Shown here one piece after another: positions 1-16,478 of a stretch of 64,000 bases of DNA (position 1 is its first letter; each line of letters opens with the position of its first letter). Below the pieces are notes generated by a model that had not been told where the DNA came from, did not search any database, and was given only the letters and a program-made list of their open reading frames with translations. Origin of the DNA: Ziziphus jujuba (Eukaryota > Streptophyta > Magnoliopsida > Rosales > Rhamnaceae). The position numbers and the translations under genes were made by a program. Where the stretch lies: assembly GCF_031755915.1 (NCBI RefSeq), contig NC_083382.1, forward strand, positions 33,688,501 through 33,752,500, read 5' to 3'.

Positions 1-976
1 CATAAATGTCCCTGCTTTTTTTTTTCTTTTTTTTTTTTTTTCGGCTTTATCATTATAATTATTAGATATTTGCATTATTGTAATGGTAGTTGCTTTGCAA
101 GATGGAGTGGAGCCTCTGCTTTTCTGGCCCTTTTTCAATCTCCATGTAAAAATGCTTACCTGTTAGTCTTAGCTTGCCCGGCTTTTATGAATTGGAGTTG
201 GAGAAAGAAAGTTGCAACACCACGACCCCACGTTTGGAACATAACCAGCGTGATTGGTGTATAATGCCAGCACTCTTTTTACTTTTTTTTCTCCAAATTG
301 TTGACAAAAGTTTATCATCATCTAGTATCTTCCCTATATGCCATAGAATATCTACCCATTCATTGAAATCGCAATGTCGATTAAAAGACTTTTTTTTTTT
401 TTTTTAAATAGGGCTATAATTGCCCATATAATCTACTTCCTTAAAATCTTTAAAGGCATTCAATATATAGAGTGTCAAGTATTTGATGTAATGATAAACA
501 TGTAAAGAACCCTATGTTCTCTTTGGAAAAATAATCGGGTTTTTTGAAGGTTAAACCGATTTTGACCATCTTTATCTTACAGTGATATAGTCTCACTGTG
601 TTAAACAATTCTGTCCTTGATACCATTTAAAAGCCCATTCATTCAGCTGGAGCGGGCTTGGCCCTTAAAAGTTGGAGCTTAGCTTATCATAAGTTACTTT
701 TCGACATGACAACGCAGCACGTACAATAATAATAATAATCCCAGATTTTTTTATTTTTTATTTTTTGGGTATAATCGCCAACTTAGATTAACTGGAGTTG
801 TAACTAATAATCAAATGGAAAACAATTTAAAGCTTTATTTACATGTTGATCACACTCGGCTTGGAATCTGCGGATGGGCTGCTTCCTCCCTGACCAACCA
901 CCAAAACCAGAAGGCCAATTTCCAGCCAATCAATACACATTCTTCCCACCATTTCTATTATACACGTATGTATGTT

Positions 977-1009
<33 letters not shown>

Positions 1010-3893
1010 GCCTCCATAAATATATAGTTGCTTCCCTTTCTTAAGTATCTGATTGAGAATAGAATGGCTGCGCGGAAGCAGGTTCAGCACTGAGTCATAA
1101 TCGTGGTTTCAGCAATTTCTAATGGTACAAAGATATTAAACAACAAGGAAACAGAAGCGACTAGAACCAACAGAAAGATATACAATTATACATGTTAAGT
1201 TCGTATAAAAGGATCTTGTTTAAGGTTGGTCTGTTGATTATGGTGGTCATTTGGTTCTGAGATTGGCAGCAATGAGAGGAATTTCCTCCGTGAAGAAAGA
1301 CATCACACATTCTTGATCAAAGCCAACATCTATTCACATCAAATGTAACACACAGAGAGAGGTATCAGGTACATATACCTCAACCACACATATACAGAAG
1401 TTGTATAATTGTAAATTCTATGCCTATCTATTTAGAAGTGCATACACGCACAAACACACGTGAAGATTTAAAACCCAAGGACAGTATGATGAATTTGCCA
1501 AGGCTGATCATTTTCCGTTAATCTAATAAGAGTTGCAGACACATTTATCCATTAATACAGGGAAACATGAGATTCTTCGAAATATCATACATTCAAAATC
1601 TTTAAATCATTTTACTATTCACATCACCTGCAATGTCTCACTAAAAGTGACTGACCAAGCAGCATAAACTTGCTTTACAAACCAAAGACACCTAAATTGA
1701 GTCGTCTTCAGGCCAGGGTTACTACTGCTTCACCGTTTCTATTGCGCCATTGGTCATGCTTATGCTATATGACATGCAAACAGTATTGAGAGTATTCTTT
1801 TGCTAAACATGTTTCTTCTTGGTTATGAGTTGGGATTCTCCGTCAGTATGAACAGGTACCACTCAAAAGGATGGAGTTTATTGAGGTATATATGGATTAT
1901 TATTATTTTTATTTACTCTATAAACATCTCTAAGGCATTAGTCTTATCTCGGTCCTTTCAACCATCATCAAAAGGTAGATCCTTGTTTCCTGATATAACA
2001 TGATAATTTGAGCAAGTAATCAACTCATACTTTCCAAAAGGTTGCAGCTCCCTAGAATTTTCCACCAGTCCTCAAATTGAAATACCAGCATACTAAGCTC
2101 TTATAAACATGATTCTTTGACCACTTCTTTCATAACACACTCTCTCCCCTAGTAGTATTTGAAAATGTGTTGAAGCTTATAGGATATAACACTTCTAGTA
2201 GCAACTTCTTTAATCCAAATCCACCGACTCAATGAGTAATTTATAAACAGATCCATGCTAACGAACAACCTGATTAATCATTGCAAAATGTCACAGCCAG
2301 ACAACTTGAATAAATAACTGGCAACATAAATGTAGAAAACTTACAAGGTTGAGTTTTATCTAGAGATTAACTTCATTATCTACTAGAAAATACAATTAAT
2401 GAAATGGATATGACTAGCATATCTCAGCCATTCTGGGGAAAACAAAGTCCCTAGAACTCAAGCAATTCGGTTGGAATAATCTATCTACTAATACACGCTT
2501 TGTTATAATGTAATGATGGGAAGCAAACACAGAATTGGGATCTCAATTAATCTTACTCACAATGAAGTTTTCTTCATCACCCAGAAATGGCTCTTAATCT
2601 AACTAATTACAAACCCTATGGCTGCTCTGTGCTAGTATTCTGTCCCCTTCAATCTGCATCGCAGGGCCAAGGGTTTTTCCAAGGAATCTAAGCTCCCAAG
2701 CTTGCAATTTCCCTGCAGCAACCATTGCCTTAAGAAGTCAAATATTTGTCCATAACTTTTTCCAGTGCCTCCTCCCAAGATGAACACAGTTTTACTAAAA
2801 GCAAGGACAGATTATGAGGAACCTATGGAATCCAATTAGAAGGTGTACAAATCCTGAACTTCTTTTACAGAAAAAGAGGGGAAAAGATGAATCTGAGCAA
2901 ATAAAAAGAAACAAAGAAAATGATTCACGTTACCTGGCTTGTGTTAACTAGCTGTTAATCAACAAGGGATTTGGATTTTATTTTATTTTTTCAAGATCTC
3001 AGTCAATTCAAATCATGTTTTGTTAATTTGAATTGCATGCTAACTAAAATTACATTAAGATACGGGAAAATGAATTTAAATTCCTCGAGGGATGGCATGT
3101 CATCTCCAGTCGTCCCAATTCCAAATACGAGCAGAAATCAAACTACTACTCAGTTTCTACCTGGTCTGTGTATTCTTCATTGTTAACTCACCAGCATGAT
3201 GTTTGCCATTCCTCTTTCTAACTGAAGGCTGAAACATGATAAATACATACTACTGTTTTATTGTCTTTGTTCCACAGATCCCAAAAAATTTGCAACAAAC
3301 TCTTTTAACATATTTCCCCAACAAATCAAAATCAAAATCAAAAGCATTTGTGAACCAACAACTAGATAGGGAGGTTATCAATTATGGCTTTCTCATTGCC
3401 CTAGAAAATTAGGGTATTGCTAAAATCACATTTCACACATTTTGCTTCATGTTAGATTTATTTCTTGTCTATATACTTGCAGATGTCAACTAGGAGTTGC
3501 AAATCATATCTGATTAGTCAATAACTTACCAGCCCCTCAATAACTTCGTATGCATAACAAGTCAACATAATAATCACATGATCATTAAATCTCCTTTAAG
3601 CTCAACAACTCGAGAAGCCATTTAAAACTCAACAGTGCTTGGAGATTATTACTCAATTTATGGAACATGTAAAAAGATTCCCTGGATCAATTATCCATAA
3701 ACTAAAATAATCTGGAAAAGTTGGAAAAAAAAAAAAGAAAAAAAGAAAAAAAAAAAAAAAGAAGAGAGAATCCTAATTCAAACAATAAAATAACTTACCC
3801 AAAAAAAAAAAAAATCTAATCTTATATAAATTAGAAGAATCCCAAAATTTCAAAAAATGAAAAAGAAAAGAAAGAAAAGGGAGAGAAAATTAC
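1..3893. other. non-coding stretch; probable spliced 3' region of a minus-strand transcript
   Basis: No convincing protein-coding exon is seen here. On the minus strand there are several good splice-like signals downstream of the small ORF at 3932-4210: a donor just below 3894 (CACG then GTAATT), an acceptor at about 3231, a GTGAGT donor at about 3190, and a CAG/GTAACG donor at about 2935. This suggests that the transcript starting near 4.2 kb continues leftwards through spliced, mostly non-coding exons. Simple repeats include a (TA)n run at 987-1008 and A-rich tracts at 3724-3762. This reading is inference from splice signals only; transcript data would decide it. Confidence 0.35.
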
Positions 3894-3931
3894 CGTGCAG
3901 GAAACTCAAACAAGACGAAATGATCGAGGAA

Positions 3932-4210
3932 TCAATCAGAGTGGGAGTCGTAGTAATAGTCATCGTAGTCAACGGTTGTGGATGAATCATCAGAATCAGT
4001 GTAAGCATAGGAGTAGAAGGAATCGGGAGGGGGAAGGCAGAGGAAGGTCCAGAGGCACAGAGCGAGACGACCCAGTTGCTGCAGAGGAAAGCAACAGATG
4101 AGATCTAAGAGCTGGTGGCTGCTGAGGCGGTCCGGTATGCATGTCAGGCATTGCCACGCGTCAGCTGACACGTGTGCCACTGACAGCACCAGCATGCTGT
4201 TGAACACCAT
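3932..4210 (-). CDS. small uncharacterised acidic-tail protein (92 aa)
   Basis: A 92-residue ORF on the minus strand starts at the ATG at 4210. It sits just downstream of a (GA)n tract, a common 5'-UTR setting in plants. The N-terminal two thirds are hydrophobic and Cys/Leu-rich, with segments such as DAWQCLTCIPDRL and LLDLICCFPLQQLGRLALCL. The C-terminus is a very acidic, Tyr/Asp/Ser-rich tail (SDDSSTTVDYDDYYYDSHSD). That ordered composition looks like a real protein, and I believe similar short proteins occur in other plants, but I cannot name a function. The stop lies about 40 bp before a strong splice donor, so the stop codon is upstream of an intron. This fits either a small protein with a spliced 3'-UTR or a transcript under nonsense-mediated decay control. 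A membrane-associated or secreted protein are both possible. Confidence 0.45.
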   Translation of the reverse strand: MVFNSMLVLSVAHVSADAWQCLTCIPDRLSSHQLLDLICCFPLQQLGRLALCLWTFLCLPPPDSFYSYAYTDSDDSSTTVDYDDYYYDSHSD

Positions 4211-4561
4211 TTTGGTCTCTCTCTCTCTCTATCTCTCTCTCTCTCTGACTGAGTGAAACTGCCAAGGAAGCACTCTGTTTTTCCAGTCCTTGGCTTTCTT
4301 CAATTGGGGTCTTCCACAGGATCCTTCAAAAGTTAGTTTGGTATGGGGGCGTGGCTAGGTGGGTCTTTTTTTAACACTGTTTTGACTCGTTATCGGGGGC
4401 CCTGTAGTATTGACATTCTGGCTCTCTCTACCGTGTAGAACAAATTACCTCCCTTTTAACTATACAACCAAAAGCCATTTCTTTTTACTCCTTTGATCTC
4501 TCTCAATGCTGTTGAACGTCATTTTGGTCTCTCTGCATCTGTGCGTGTGACTGCCAAGGAA
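4194..4561. repeat. dispersed direct duplication of the 5' leader region
   Basis: The segment 4194-4269 (ATGCTGTTGAAC, then CATTTTGGTCTCTCT, ending CTGCCAAGGAA) is repeated in diverged, shorter form at 4506-4561. Copy one contains the start codon and (CT)n tract of the small minus-strand gene. Copy two lies about 300 bp further upstream and lacks most of the (CT)n. The two copies share the same order of blocks, so this is a local segmental duplication of the promoter/leader. Confidence 0.7.
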
Positions 4562-4643
4562 CTTTTCTACTTACAAATGTATAGATTAAAAAGCGTTCCT
4601 TTTTGGAAAATATATATATATATATATATTATGTATGAAACAT

Positions 4644-4765
4644 ATTTTCCTGGTTTACAATATAGTTGATCGCCTATTTCTATTTCCATCTCTTTTATTA
4701 TAAAATTTTCCTGGTTTACAATATAGTTGATCGCCTATTTCTATTTCCATCTCTTTTATTATAAA
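4644..4765. repeat. perfect 61-bp tandem duplication
   Basis: A 61-bp unit beginning ATTTTCCTGGTTTACAATAT occurs twice head to tail (4644-4704 and 4705-4765) without visible mismatches. It is flanked on both sides by (TA)n tracts. The identity suggests a recent event. Confidence 0.9.
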
Positions 4766-5020
4766 ATATATATATATATATATATTTCCATCTTGTCTGT
4801 GTCTGAGTTTCTTCTACACCAAACTAACAACTTGAAGCTTTCATAATTAAGGAGCCATAAGTATTGACTGGATAGGATTTGTTGATGGGTGCACTTTCGA
4901 TATTAGCTAGCAGCTCGATTCTATTCCTTTGCCTTTTTGGTTTCGAAATTTATCTATTTCATTTTGTTTCTTTTATATAGACTACAATTTTTTTTTTTTT
5001 TCTTTGCTATGCTTGTATAG

Positions 5021-5105
5021 ACTACAACTTGAACCTAAGTACTAAAAATATATGTGTGTATATAAAAACTACAACTTGAACCTAAGTACTAAAAATATAT
5101 GTGTG
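5021..5105. repeat. 47-bp-period tandem duplication
   Basis: The 38-bp block that starts ACTACAACTTGAACCTAAGT is present at 5021-5058 and again at 5068-5105, a 47-bp period. It lies in an AT-rich stretch of the intergenic region before the cysteine-rich peptide gene. The rest of 4270-5467 holds only homopolymer and (TA)n tracts; no gene is seen. Confidence 0.85.
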
Positions 5106-5467
5106 AATATATATATATATATATATTCAAAGAAAAAAAAATCTTTTTTTCTTGGAATTCCATGTTTTATTTTATGGTTCCGAAGAAATACAAACCCAAT
5201 TGCTTGTGGTTCCAAGCAAAAAAAAAAAAAAAAAAAAAAAGAAAAAATTGCTTGTTTGACGTGTCTCTAAGAAAAGAAAGTCAACCATGTTACCAAAAAA
5301 AGGGGAAAAAAAAAGAAAAAAAAAAAAGCAAAAGAAATAAGCTAATTTACCATTTTGGCCAATCTTCAAAGAAAGTTTCTCGTGTCTCTCCGCATCCTAC
5401 TCTTGTTGGGATGCTCAAGTCTATCTAAATATGCCAAAGGCCTTGAAACATTTGTATTCTTTAGCAA

Positions 5468-5719
5468 ATGAAATGCATGGCGTACAAAGCTTTAGTGATG
5501 GCGGTTCTGATGTCTACCCTGTTGTTGATGGCAGCCCACAATACAGAAGGAGGAGGAGGAAGAGGAGGTACGACATCTGCAATGTGCGTTGATGATTGCA
5601 TGAGAATGTGTATGAAACTAGAGCGGGCCACAAAATCATCATGTGACCAAGGTTGCATGCTGGGATGCAAACAGCTGAGAGGAAAAGGACCTATAAAGCC
5701 ACCTGCTGCTAGTGATTGA
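5468..5719 (+). CDS. small secreted cysteine-rich peptide (83 aa)
   Basis: This single-exon ORF encodes a hydrophobic N-terminal signal peptide (MKCMAYKALVMAVLMSTLLL region, about residues 1-27), a Gly-rich linker, then a compact six-cysteine domain spaced C-x3-C-x3-C-x10-C-x3-C-x3-C, and a short Lys/Pro-rich tail ending PPAASD. The regular CX3C doublets predict two amphipathic helices joined by disulfides, as in plant thionin-like and hairpinin-type peptides, though the triple CX3CX3C layout is not a textbook match to either. Extracellular defence or signalling is the likely role class, inferred from architecture only. A second in-frame Met at residue 4 could also serve as the start. The antisense ORF over the same region is a shadow. 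Confidence 0.7.
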   Translation: MKCMAYKALVMAVLMSTLLLMAAHNTEGGGGRGGTTSAMCVDDCMRMCMKLERATKSSCDQGCMLGCKQLRGKGPIKPPAASD

Positions 5720-6642
5720 TATAATATATCAACTGCAAAACACGGCATGCTGTTGTTGGTCGCTATTACTGTTCTCCATATATGGAAGTTGTATTGTATT
5801 GTATTGCAGAAATTGTTATGAACTTGGCCAAAGTACGCAGTTCCTTTTTCCTTTTTCCATTTACTTCCCAATCCGAACACAGGAAATTTGGCAATCTCTG
5901 CGTATCCTTTTCTAAACTTCAATATATAAATGAGAACCCAATGTATTAAGAGTGAGGATTCTTGTAATATTTTTTAGCAAATTAATTTACTTTTTTGTGC
6001 TGTTATGTAAAAGACAATTTTTTTTTTAAAAAAAAATTTTAATTTTTTTTCTTTTCGGTTCTGTTTATTGGAGATCAAAGTAAAATAATCTCAAAAATTT
6101 TAAAACAAGTGATAATTAAATAAATTTTAACTCGTCGACATAACAATGAAAGGAGAATGAGGGAAAACAAAAAGACTGAACAAGTTTTTTTTTTTATTTT
6201 ATTTTTTAAAAGCTATTCAAACATAAATATTGAACAAGTTAGCGTATACTTACATAACATTGAACAAGTTAATATATACCATATCAAGCTCATAACAGCT
6301 TAATTCACCAAAAAAGCTAAGCTCATAAAAGCTTATTTATATTATATATAAGACGATTTATATGATATATGAGTATTTTGCATGAAAATTATTTATTTTG
6401 AGTAATAGGTTACAAAATTATGCCAATTTAAAAAAGGAGGGGCATTTTAGGCGAGCCATAATTTGAACCCATCACGCCAAGCCCTAAGAAATAAATAACA
6501 ATGGTAAACTAAAATTAGACAGCCCATACATGAAATATATAAAAATAAAATTAGAGGAAATGCCAATTTATATGCGTATAGATAATTAGATAAAGGGTGC
6601 ACCAACAGCAGCAGACTACGGTCAGTCCCAGTGTGAGGCAAG
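5720..6642. other. intergenic region, no gene seen
   Basis: AT-rich DNA between the cysteine-rich peptide gene and the lysyl-tRNA synthetase gene, with T- and A-runs around 6020-6050 and 6186-6210. It presumably contains the 3'-UTR of the former and the promoter of the latter. Confidence 0.6.
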
Positions 6643-11258
<4,616 letters not shown>

Positions 11259-12687
11259 TAGTGACATGGCCAAACCAAGTTTTTTACTTGTGAGATTATT
11301 TATTTATTAGAGGCCACAAGGAGAGGATGGTTTGGCCCGAGTTTGGAGCCTTTTTTAATTTTTGTTCAGGTCCCAATTCTTTGGCCTTAGTTTGTTTCAG
11401 GCTTACTACTGCATGTTTTTGATTATTTGGAAAATGTTTACCTTCGATACTGGTGCTAACTCCTGTTTTTGCATATTGAATTTCTTTTTCTAGATCTACT
11501 TTCTACCTCTGTAGTCATATATGATGTTGCCCGTTGGAAAAATAATGAAGAAATTGACCACCTAACAAGATATATGATTACCGCGTCACTGCAGAAGTAT
11601 AAGTTGATCATAAAAACAAATTGCTAGGGTAGACAAAGCAGAAATATGTCTGTGTATAAGTATTTTAGAACAATAAAATTTTATTCGTATTTTCAGGAAT
11701 TGATTCTTTTCAAGTGATTTATTGGTTAGAATATCTTCATACATTGAAACTTACTGGTTTTGCTAAGGTAATGTCGAGTTTTTGTGAATTGTATTATTAT
11801 GTGCTTTGCGTCAGGAGGCATATCTTCAACTTGATAGGCCATATAATTAAATAAGAAAGTCGCATCCTTCATTGCTATGAATATGATGCCATGTGAATGA
11901 GTTTTGGGTTGAAAAGAAATTGTTTGTGGTAGTTGGTAGTTGTTATGCAAGACAATTTTTCCAGAGAGGGGCCTCTGTCCCCGTGATCATGTACATGCTG
12001 GGCATGCGCTTGTCACTTAACACATTATGAATCATCATCATCATCTTACACTCTTTCTCACCTTCTTACCCCTGTTTGTTTTCAGTCATTCACAACTTTT
12101 ATTGGCTCCCAAAAATCATCATTACCATGTGTCGCCAATTCCTCCGCTTGATTCCCGATCACTGTCGCTGTGACACATGGAACTCTTCCACATATACCTT
12201 GTTCCACTTGTAGGTTCAACTTTGGACTCTACATGATAGGATCTTCCTAATCCTAGGAAATGGTGTTCTCTTGATTTCAAATTTGCTTAAGGAACCATAA
12301 AATTCCATATTCCAATGACGCAAAATCCAATAGGTTTAGTCTTTGCTCCTCCTTTGTTAGCAAGTCAAAATATAGAATCACTAGTTGTTAGCAAATACAA
12401 AATCACAAGATTAGAACGTAGCCTTGGGCTAAAGAAAGTAATGAAGGAAGCAAAAAGGAAAAAAGAAAAGTTAAAGCCTTTTAAGACAGACCTTCTATTA
12501 AGAAAATGAGAAGGCAAACCATATTCCATAGTTAAGAAAAGAACAAAGATCAAAAACATATTGAGGTTGGCACTTAACATATACACCTTGCCAAGTCAAG
12601 TCTTTTACGCCCCACCCAGCCCAAAGCTTTGGCTTCATTCTGCACATTTCCCTTTTTTTTTCCTCCCCCCCCCCTCCCTTATCTGGG

Positions 12688-12730
<43 letters not shown>

Positions 12731-14154
12731 TCATCGTTCCAAAGATTATTAGAATAAGCAAACATGTGAGGGAACTTGAAAGCTCTGGTCGAACTCTTAA
12801 ATACAAAAGAAAATGGAAGCTCCGCCTCTGAATGATGGCTAATCATTTTTAATAAGCAAAATTGAAGGTCTTCCTTTTTTCCACACCACAGAACCATCTT
12901 CATTTTAGAAGTCAGCCATCGATTTCTTTTTAAAAATTAAAAATTAAAAAAAAATGAGCCCTTGATAATTCATTGATCTCTTTGCACTTTGCATGCATGG
13001 TATATATGATATTCCAATCCAAACGGTTTTGATCAATGAGTTGGTAAGGATGCAAGTATTTTAAGACCGCTCTCGAGAACAGCATATATTCTCCCTGTAT
13101 TAACAAACTTAAAACCCCACATAAATTTGTCATCTATTAGGCAGGGCTCTGCCTTTTGGATTGAATCTATATATAAATCCAATGACGTGCAACGAAATTC
13201 ACTTTTTAAATAAAATAAAATCTTCTTTTTGTTAGAGCATATATTCTTATGATATATGAAAGTAATATCATACACCGCTTTGCAAGGAAAAGCAATAATA
13301 ATGGAATTGGCCTCATTTGCATTAAAATTTGAAATTGGTAAAATATATAAACTTGGCAGTTACTATTAAAGGTCCTTTTGGAGGGAGGGAAACATTAGTT
13401 AAGAGTTGGGAGAATGTTTAGGAAGTTGGGTCACTCAGTATTCCAAATTTGCAAGTTGGTATTTCTCTCTCTCGGCTTTCCCTTCTGTTATTCTTTCTAA
13501 ACTCTCAAACTCCCTGATTAGATTTCTTTCTCCTTTCAATCATGTCAATGGAGGGAAAGAGGGTATGTTTGTCATTTTATGGATATCCATAGACCAATTT
13601 GTTTTGGGTTCTCAGGTAGATTACGAAAAAGGGTGTCCTTTTATTTCGTATGTATAAACAGGGGAAACAGAGGTTTCTGGGTAATTTGGGTTTGTTTGAG
13701 AGCTACTCGCTTCTTTTGGAGTCGGAATTCACCATTGCCGGCTCCAAAATCTCAACTTTCTTTATGGGTTTTCATTTGTTTATGTTAAAACCCCAGCTTT
13801 CTCTCTGACGAATCTTAAAACTCAAAACCCAGTTATACATTTCAGTTCTAGTTTTGGTACACATACAAAATATTCTCTTTCTGTATATGATTCCATTACT
13901 TTGGAAATTTGATAGAAAATACCTTTTATTGATGGAGTTTGTCTGCTTCAGATAAGTGCCAAATTGGCGAGCATCTCCATAATTTTGTCATCTGGATGCT
14001 ATGCCTTTGTTGAATGTTTGAAAGAAAGCCAATGTGTTTTAATATTTAGATTGAATATTGTAGAGTGGGGGCTGTGAACATGGGCTAATTAAAGTAATAG
14101 TAAGTTGTTGTTGTTGTTGTTGTTGTTAGTCAAAAGGCAAAAGAAGATTTTTTA
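11259..14154. other. intergenic region, no gene seen
   Basis: This 2.9-kb stretch holds the 3'-UTR of the synthetase and the 5' leader or promoter of the next gene. It contains a C-rich run followed by a poly-A tract of more than 30 bp (about 12667-12728) and a (TTG)n tract just upstream of the next ATG (14106-14127). Short ORFs here have no protein-like composition. Confidence 0.6.
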
Positions 14155-16478
14155 ATGAGGGTTTTGTTCTGCAAGATCCATTGTCCCTCATTCATTTGCT
14201 TCTGTAAACCGTCTGCTCATATTTACACGCCCGGACCACTGAAATTGGAGAATATCCCACATCCACATGTGCCTTCAAAACTTGTTTCAGTTCCTGAAGC
14301 CTCTGATCAATTAGCTGGTGAGGCTAAACTCACGGAGGAGACGCTAGACCATGAGAAACAACAACAACCTACTCTGAATTGCAGAAAAAGTAGTCTCAAG
14401 AAGCCTAATTCAAGCTCTGGTTCTCCAAATGAGGAGCAGAAGAAGAGAGTACAATGGATGGACTTTTTAGGGAAAGAGCTTGTTTCAATTAGGGAATTTG
14501 AATCCAGGTCTCTCTCTCTATCTCTGTATTTATTTTATTATTATTATTATTTTTTTTGGTGCTTAATTTTGCTTTCTTTGGCATTTCTTAATCTATTATG
14601 TTAAAAAATAATTCCACAATTAGCCATTTTAAAACTAAATTGATAAAATCTCTATTGGGTTGTCTCGGTGTCAATCATGGGTTTGATTCACACTCCATGT
14701 TCTGAGAAATATTTACCATCCGAAAAGAGGAAAAAACGGGGTCTTTGTCTAAAGAAATTCCTTGAGAAATGGCGGATGTATAGAACCTTTCTGCGAGAGA
14801 GTGCTTTTTGTAGTAAATCCTACTAATCTAATCTCAATACTAAAGTTCTAAATCTTGAGGTTCTTGAAGAGAGAAAGAATTTATGTTTATTTATATAGCT
14901 TGCATCTTAATCCAAATGGGACCTTCTGGAGAAACAACTTCGTTGTGTCATTCTTTTTTATCATTGTTTGTATAAGGGAAATGTCCAAGGTTAGCGGTGT
15001 TGTGAAGATAATTCTGAATTACTGCATCCCCAAAAAGAGTCAACTTCTGGAAGACTTTTTTTCTGCTATACTTTGTGAAAATGGGAACTGAAATAGTGCA
15101 AAGATATTTTCTTTTTTCTTCGTTTTGGTACGTTAAGTGAAAGTTAATAGCTGCATTTTAAAGCGTGGTTTACGAGTTAAGATGTTATATTAAAAAATAT
15201 AAAATTATAAGATAATCATTAAAAAGAGTTGCATTAGTACTAAATTAAGCATGGGAACCAATGGTTGTGCGCATTGAGATAAAGGAATATTTGTATATAA
15301 TTGGTTTACTTGGCTTTGTCTCTCTTCACTTTGGCTCTCAATGCAAAAGACTTCCCTTATACAAGGTGCTTTAGGTGCTCTTATATCTCTTCAATGTTGT
15401 AAGAGCTTCCCAGTTTGCATTCTTATCCTGATTGGTCAGACATGTGATGAATTTTTAGAAGATTTCTTGTTTTAAAAGTAGAAAGAAGTTGTCGTAATTT
15501 CAATCTGGATCTGGGTTTTGATTAGTATGGTGTTAGATGCCAAGAACTTGTTGACAAGATTACTCCGTGGGCGTTCTCTGTCTATTATAGGCAACCTACC
15601 TTATAGTGATTTCTCTCGTGTTTTAGAATTCAGTCATAGAACCGATTTTTAACAACAATACTGTATCATGGTGTTTTGGTGAACTTTAAAAGGTCATAGA
15701 ATAATAAGGTTTGGAACTTGTTTTACCTTTGAGATGCTTGTTTCAACATCTTTGTGACTGACTCTGTTAAGACTTGAGAGTGAAGGTATTTCTTCACTTT
15801 TGTGCTGCCCTTGAAATTGGAGGATCTTCATGGCTTATTTTTGTAGGCAGGGCCAGAGGCATATGTTACATGTCATACTTCATCAATCAGATGATCAACA
15901 AATCATTTCACTTGTTTTATTTTAGGACGGTTTCATTGGAATTCCATGGATGGAGAGGAAAAGTTTTGAATAATTTAATAGATTAATCTTGAACTACTAA
16001 AAAAATAATATTTTGATACATGCTATAGTTGATATGGAAAGTATTAGATTTAGTTTTAAACTAATAATCTTTCTTATCCAGAGGTGAGGCTATATATTGC
16101 TTGAAACATGTGAATAAAAGTAATAGATGTTATTTATATTACGGTAGATCTACTTCTGTGTTTTGTGAAGGACCTTTGTTAGGAGACACATTTGAGTTCC
16201 CATTACTTAAATATTGTGTTTGTTAGAAATCAATGAGAACGATTCTAAAAAATATCGTTATTTCTTTTACTAGAGATTCAAAAGGAAGCCTTACAATGGC
16301 GAAGTTGGTACTGCAAACCCATGAGTCTCTGCATAATTAACTGATTATGGATCATTCTTTTTTTTTTTTTTTTTTTTTTTTAATCTTGATTAATTTTTAT
16401 CTTGTCTATTTTAGTGAAGGTGAAGAAAGTGATAATGAAGATGGGCAGAATAGAGGTTGCATCTGCGTTATTTTATGA
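14155..16478 (+). CDS. small Cys-rich protein with C-terminal CaaX (CVIL) box, 138 aa
   Basis: Two exons, 14155-14507 and 16415-16478, are joined in frame (FES/SEGEE) across a 1.9-kb intron. The N-terminus is Cys-rich ([20 protein letters not shown]). The middle is polar and probably disordered (Ser/Lys/Gln-rich). A well-ordered motif [20 protein letters not shown] precedes an acidic stretch ([10 protein letters not shown]), and the protein ends GCICVIL. The last four residues fit the CaaX prenylation consensus, with a terminal Leu that favours geranylgeranylation; the neighbouring Cys could be palmitoylated. This predicts a peripheral membrane protein. I recognise it as a plant-specific uncharacterised type, and no enzymatic domain is visible. 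If the intron were retained, the protein would end in a non-homologous Tyr/Phe-rich tail without CaaX. The function is unknown. Confidence 0.75.

Noticed and set aside
5461..5922. 153-codon antisense ORF over the cysteine-rich peptide gene
   Set aside because: It lacks protein-like composition. The plus-strand frame has a signal peptide and regular Cys spacing, so the antisense frame is a shadow.
12315..12509. Lys-rich 64-codon ORF as a small gene
   Set aside because: It has no start context, domain or signal, and composition reflects A-rich DNA.
12560..12760. Processed retrocopy suggested by the long poly-A run
   Set aside because: No gene-like sequence precedes the run; it follows a pyrimidine/C-rich stretch and looks like a simple homopolymer.
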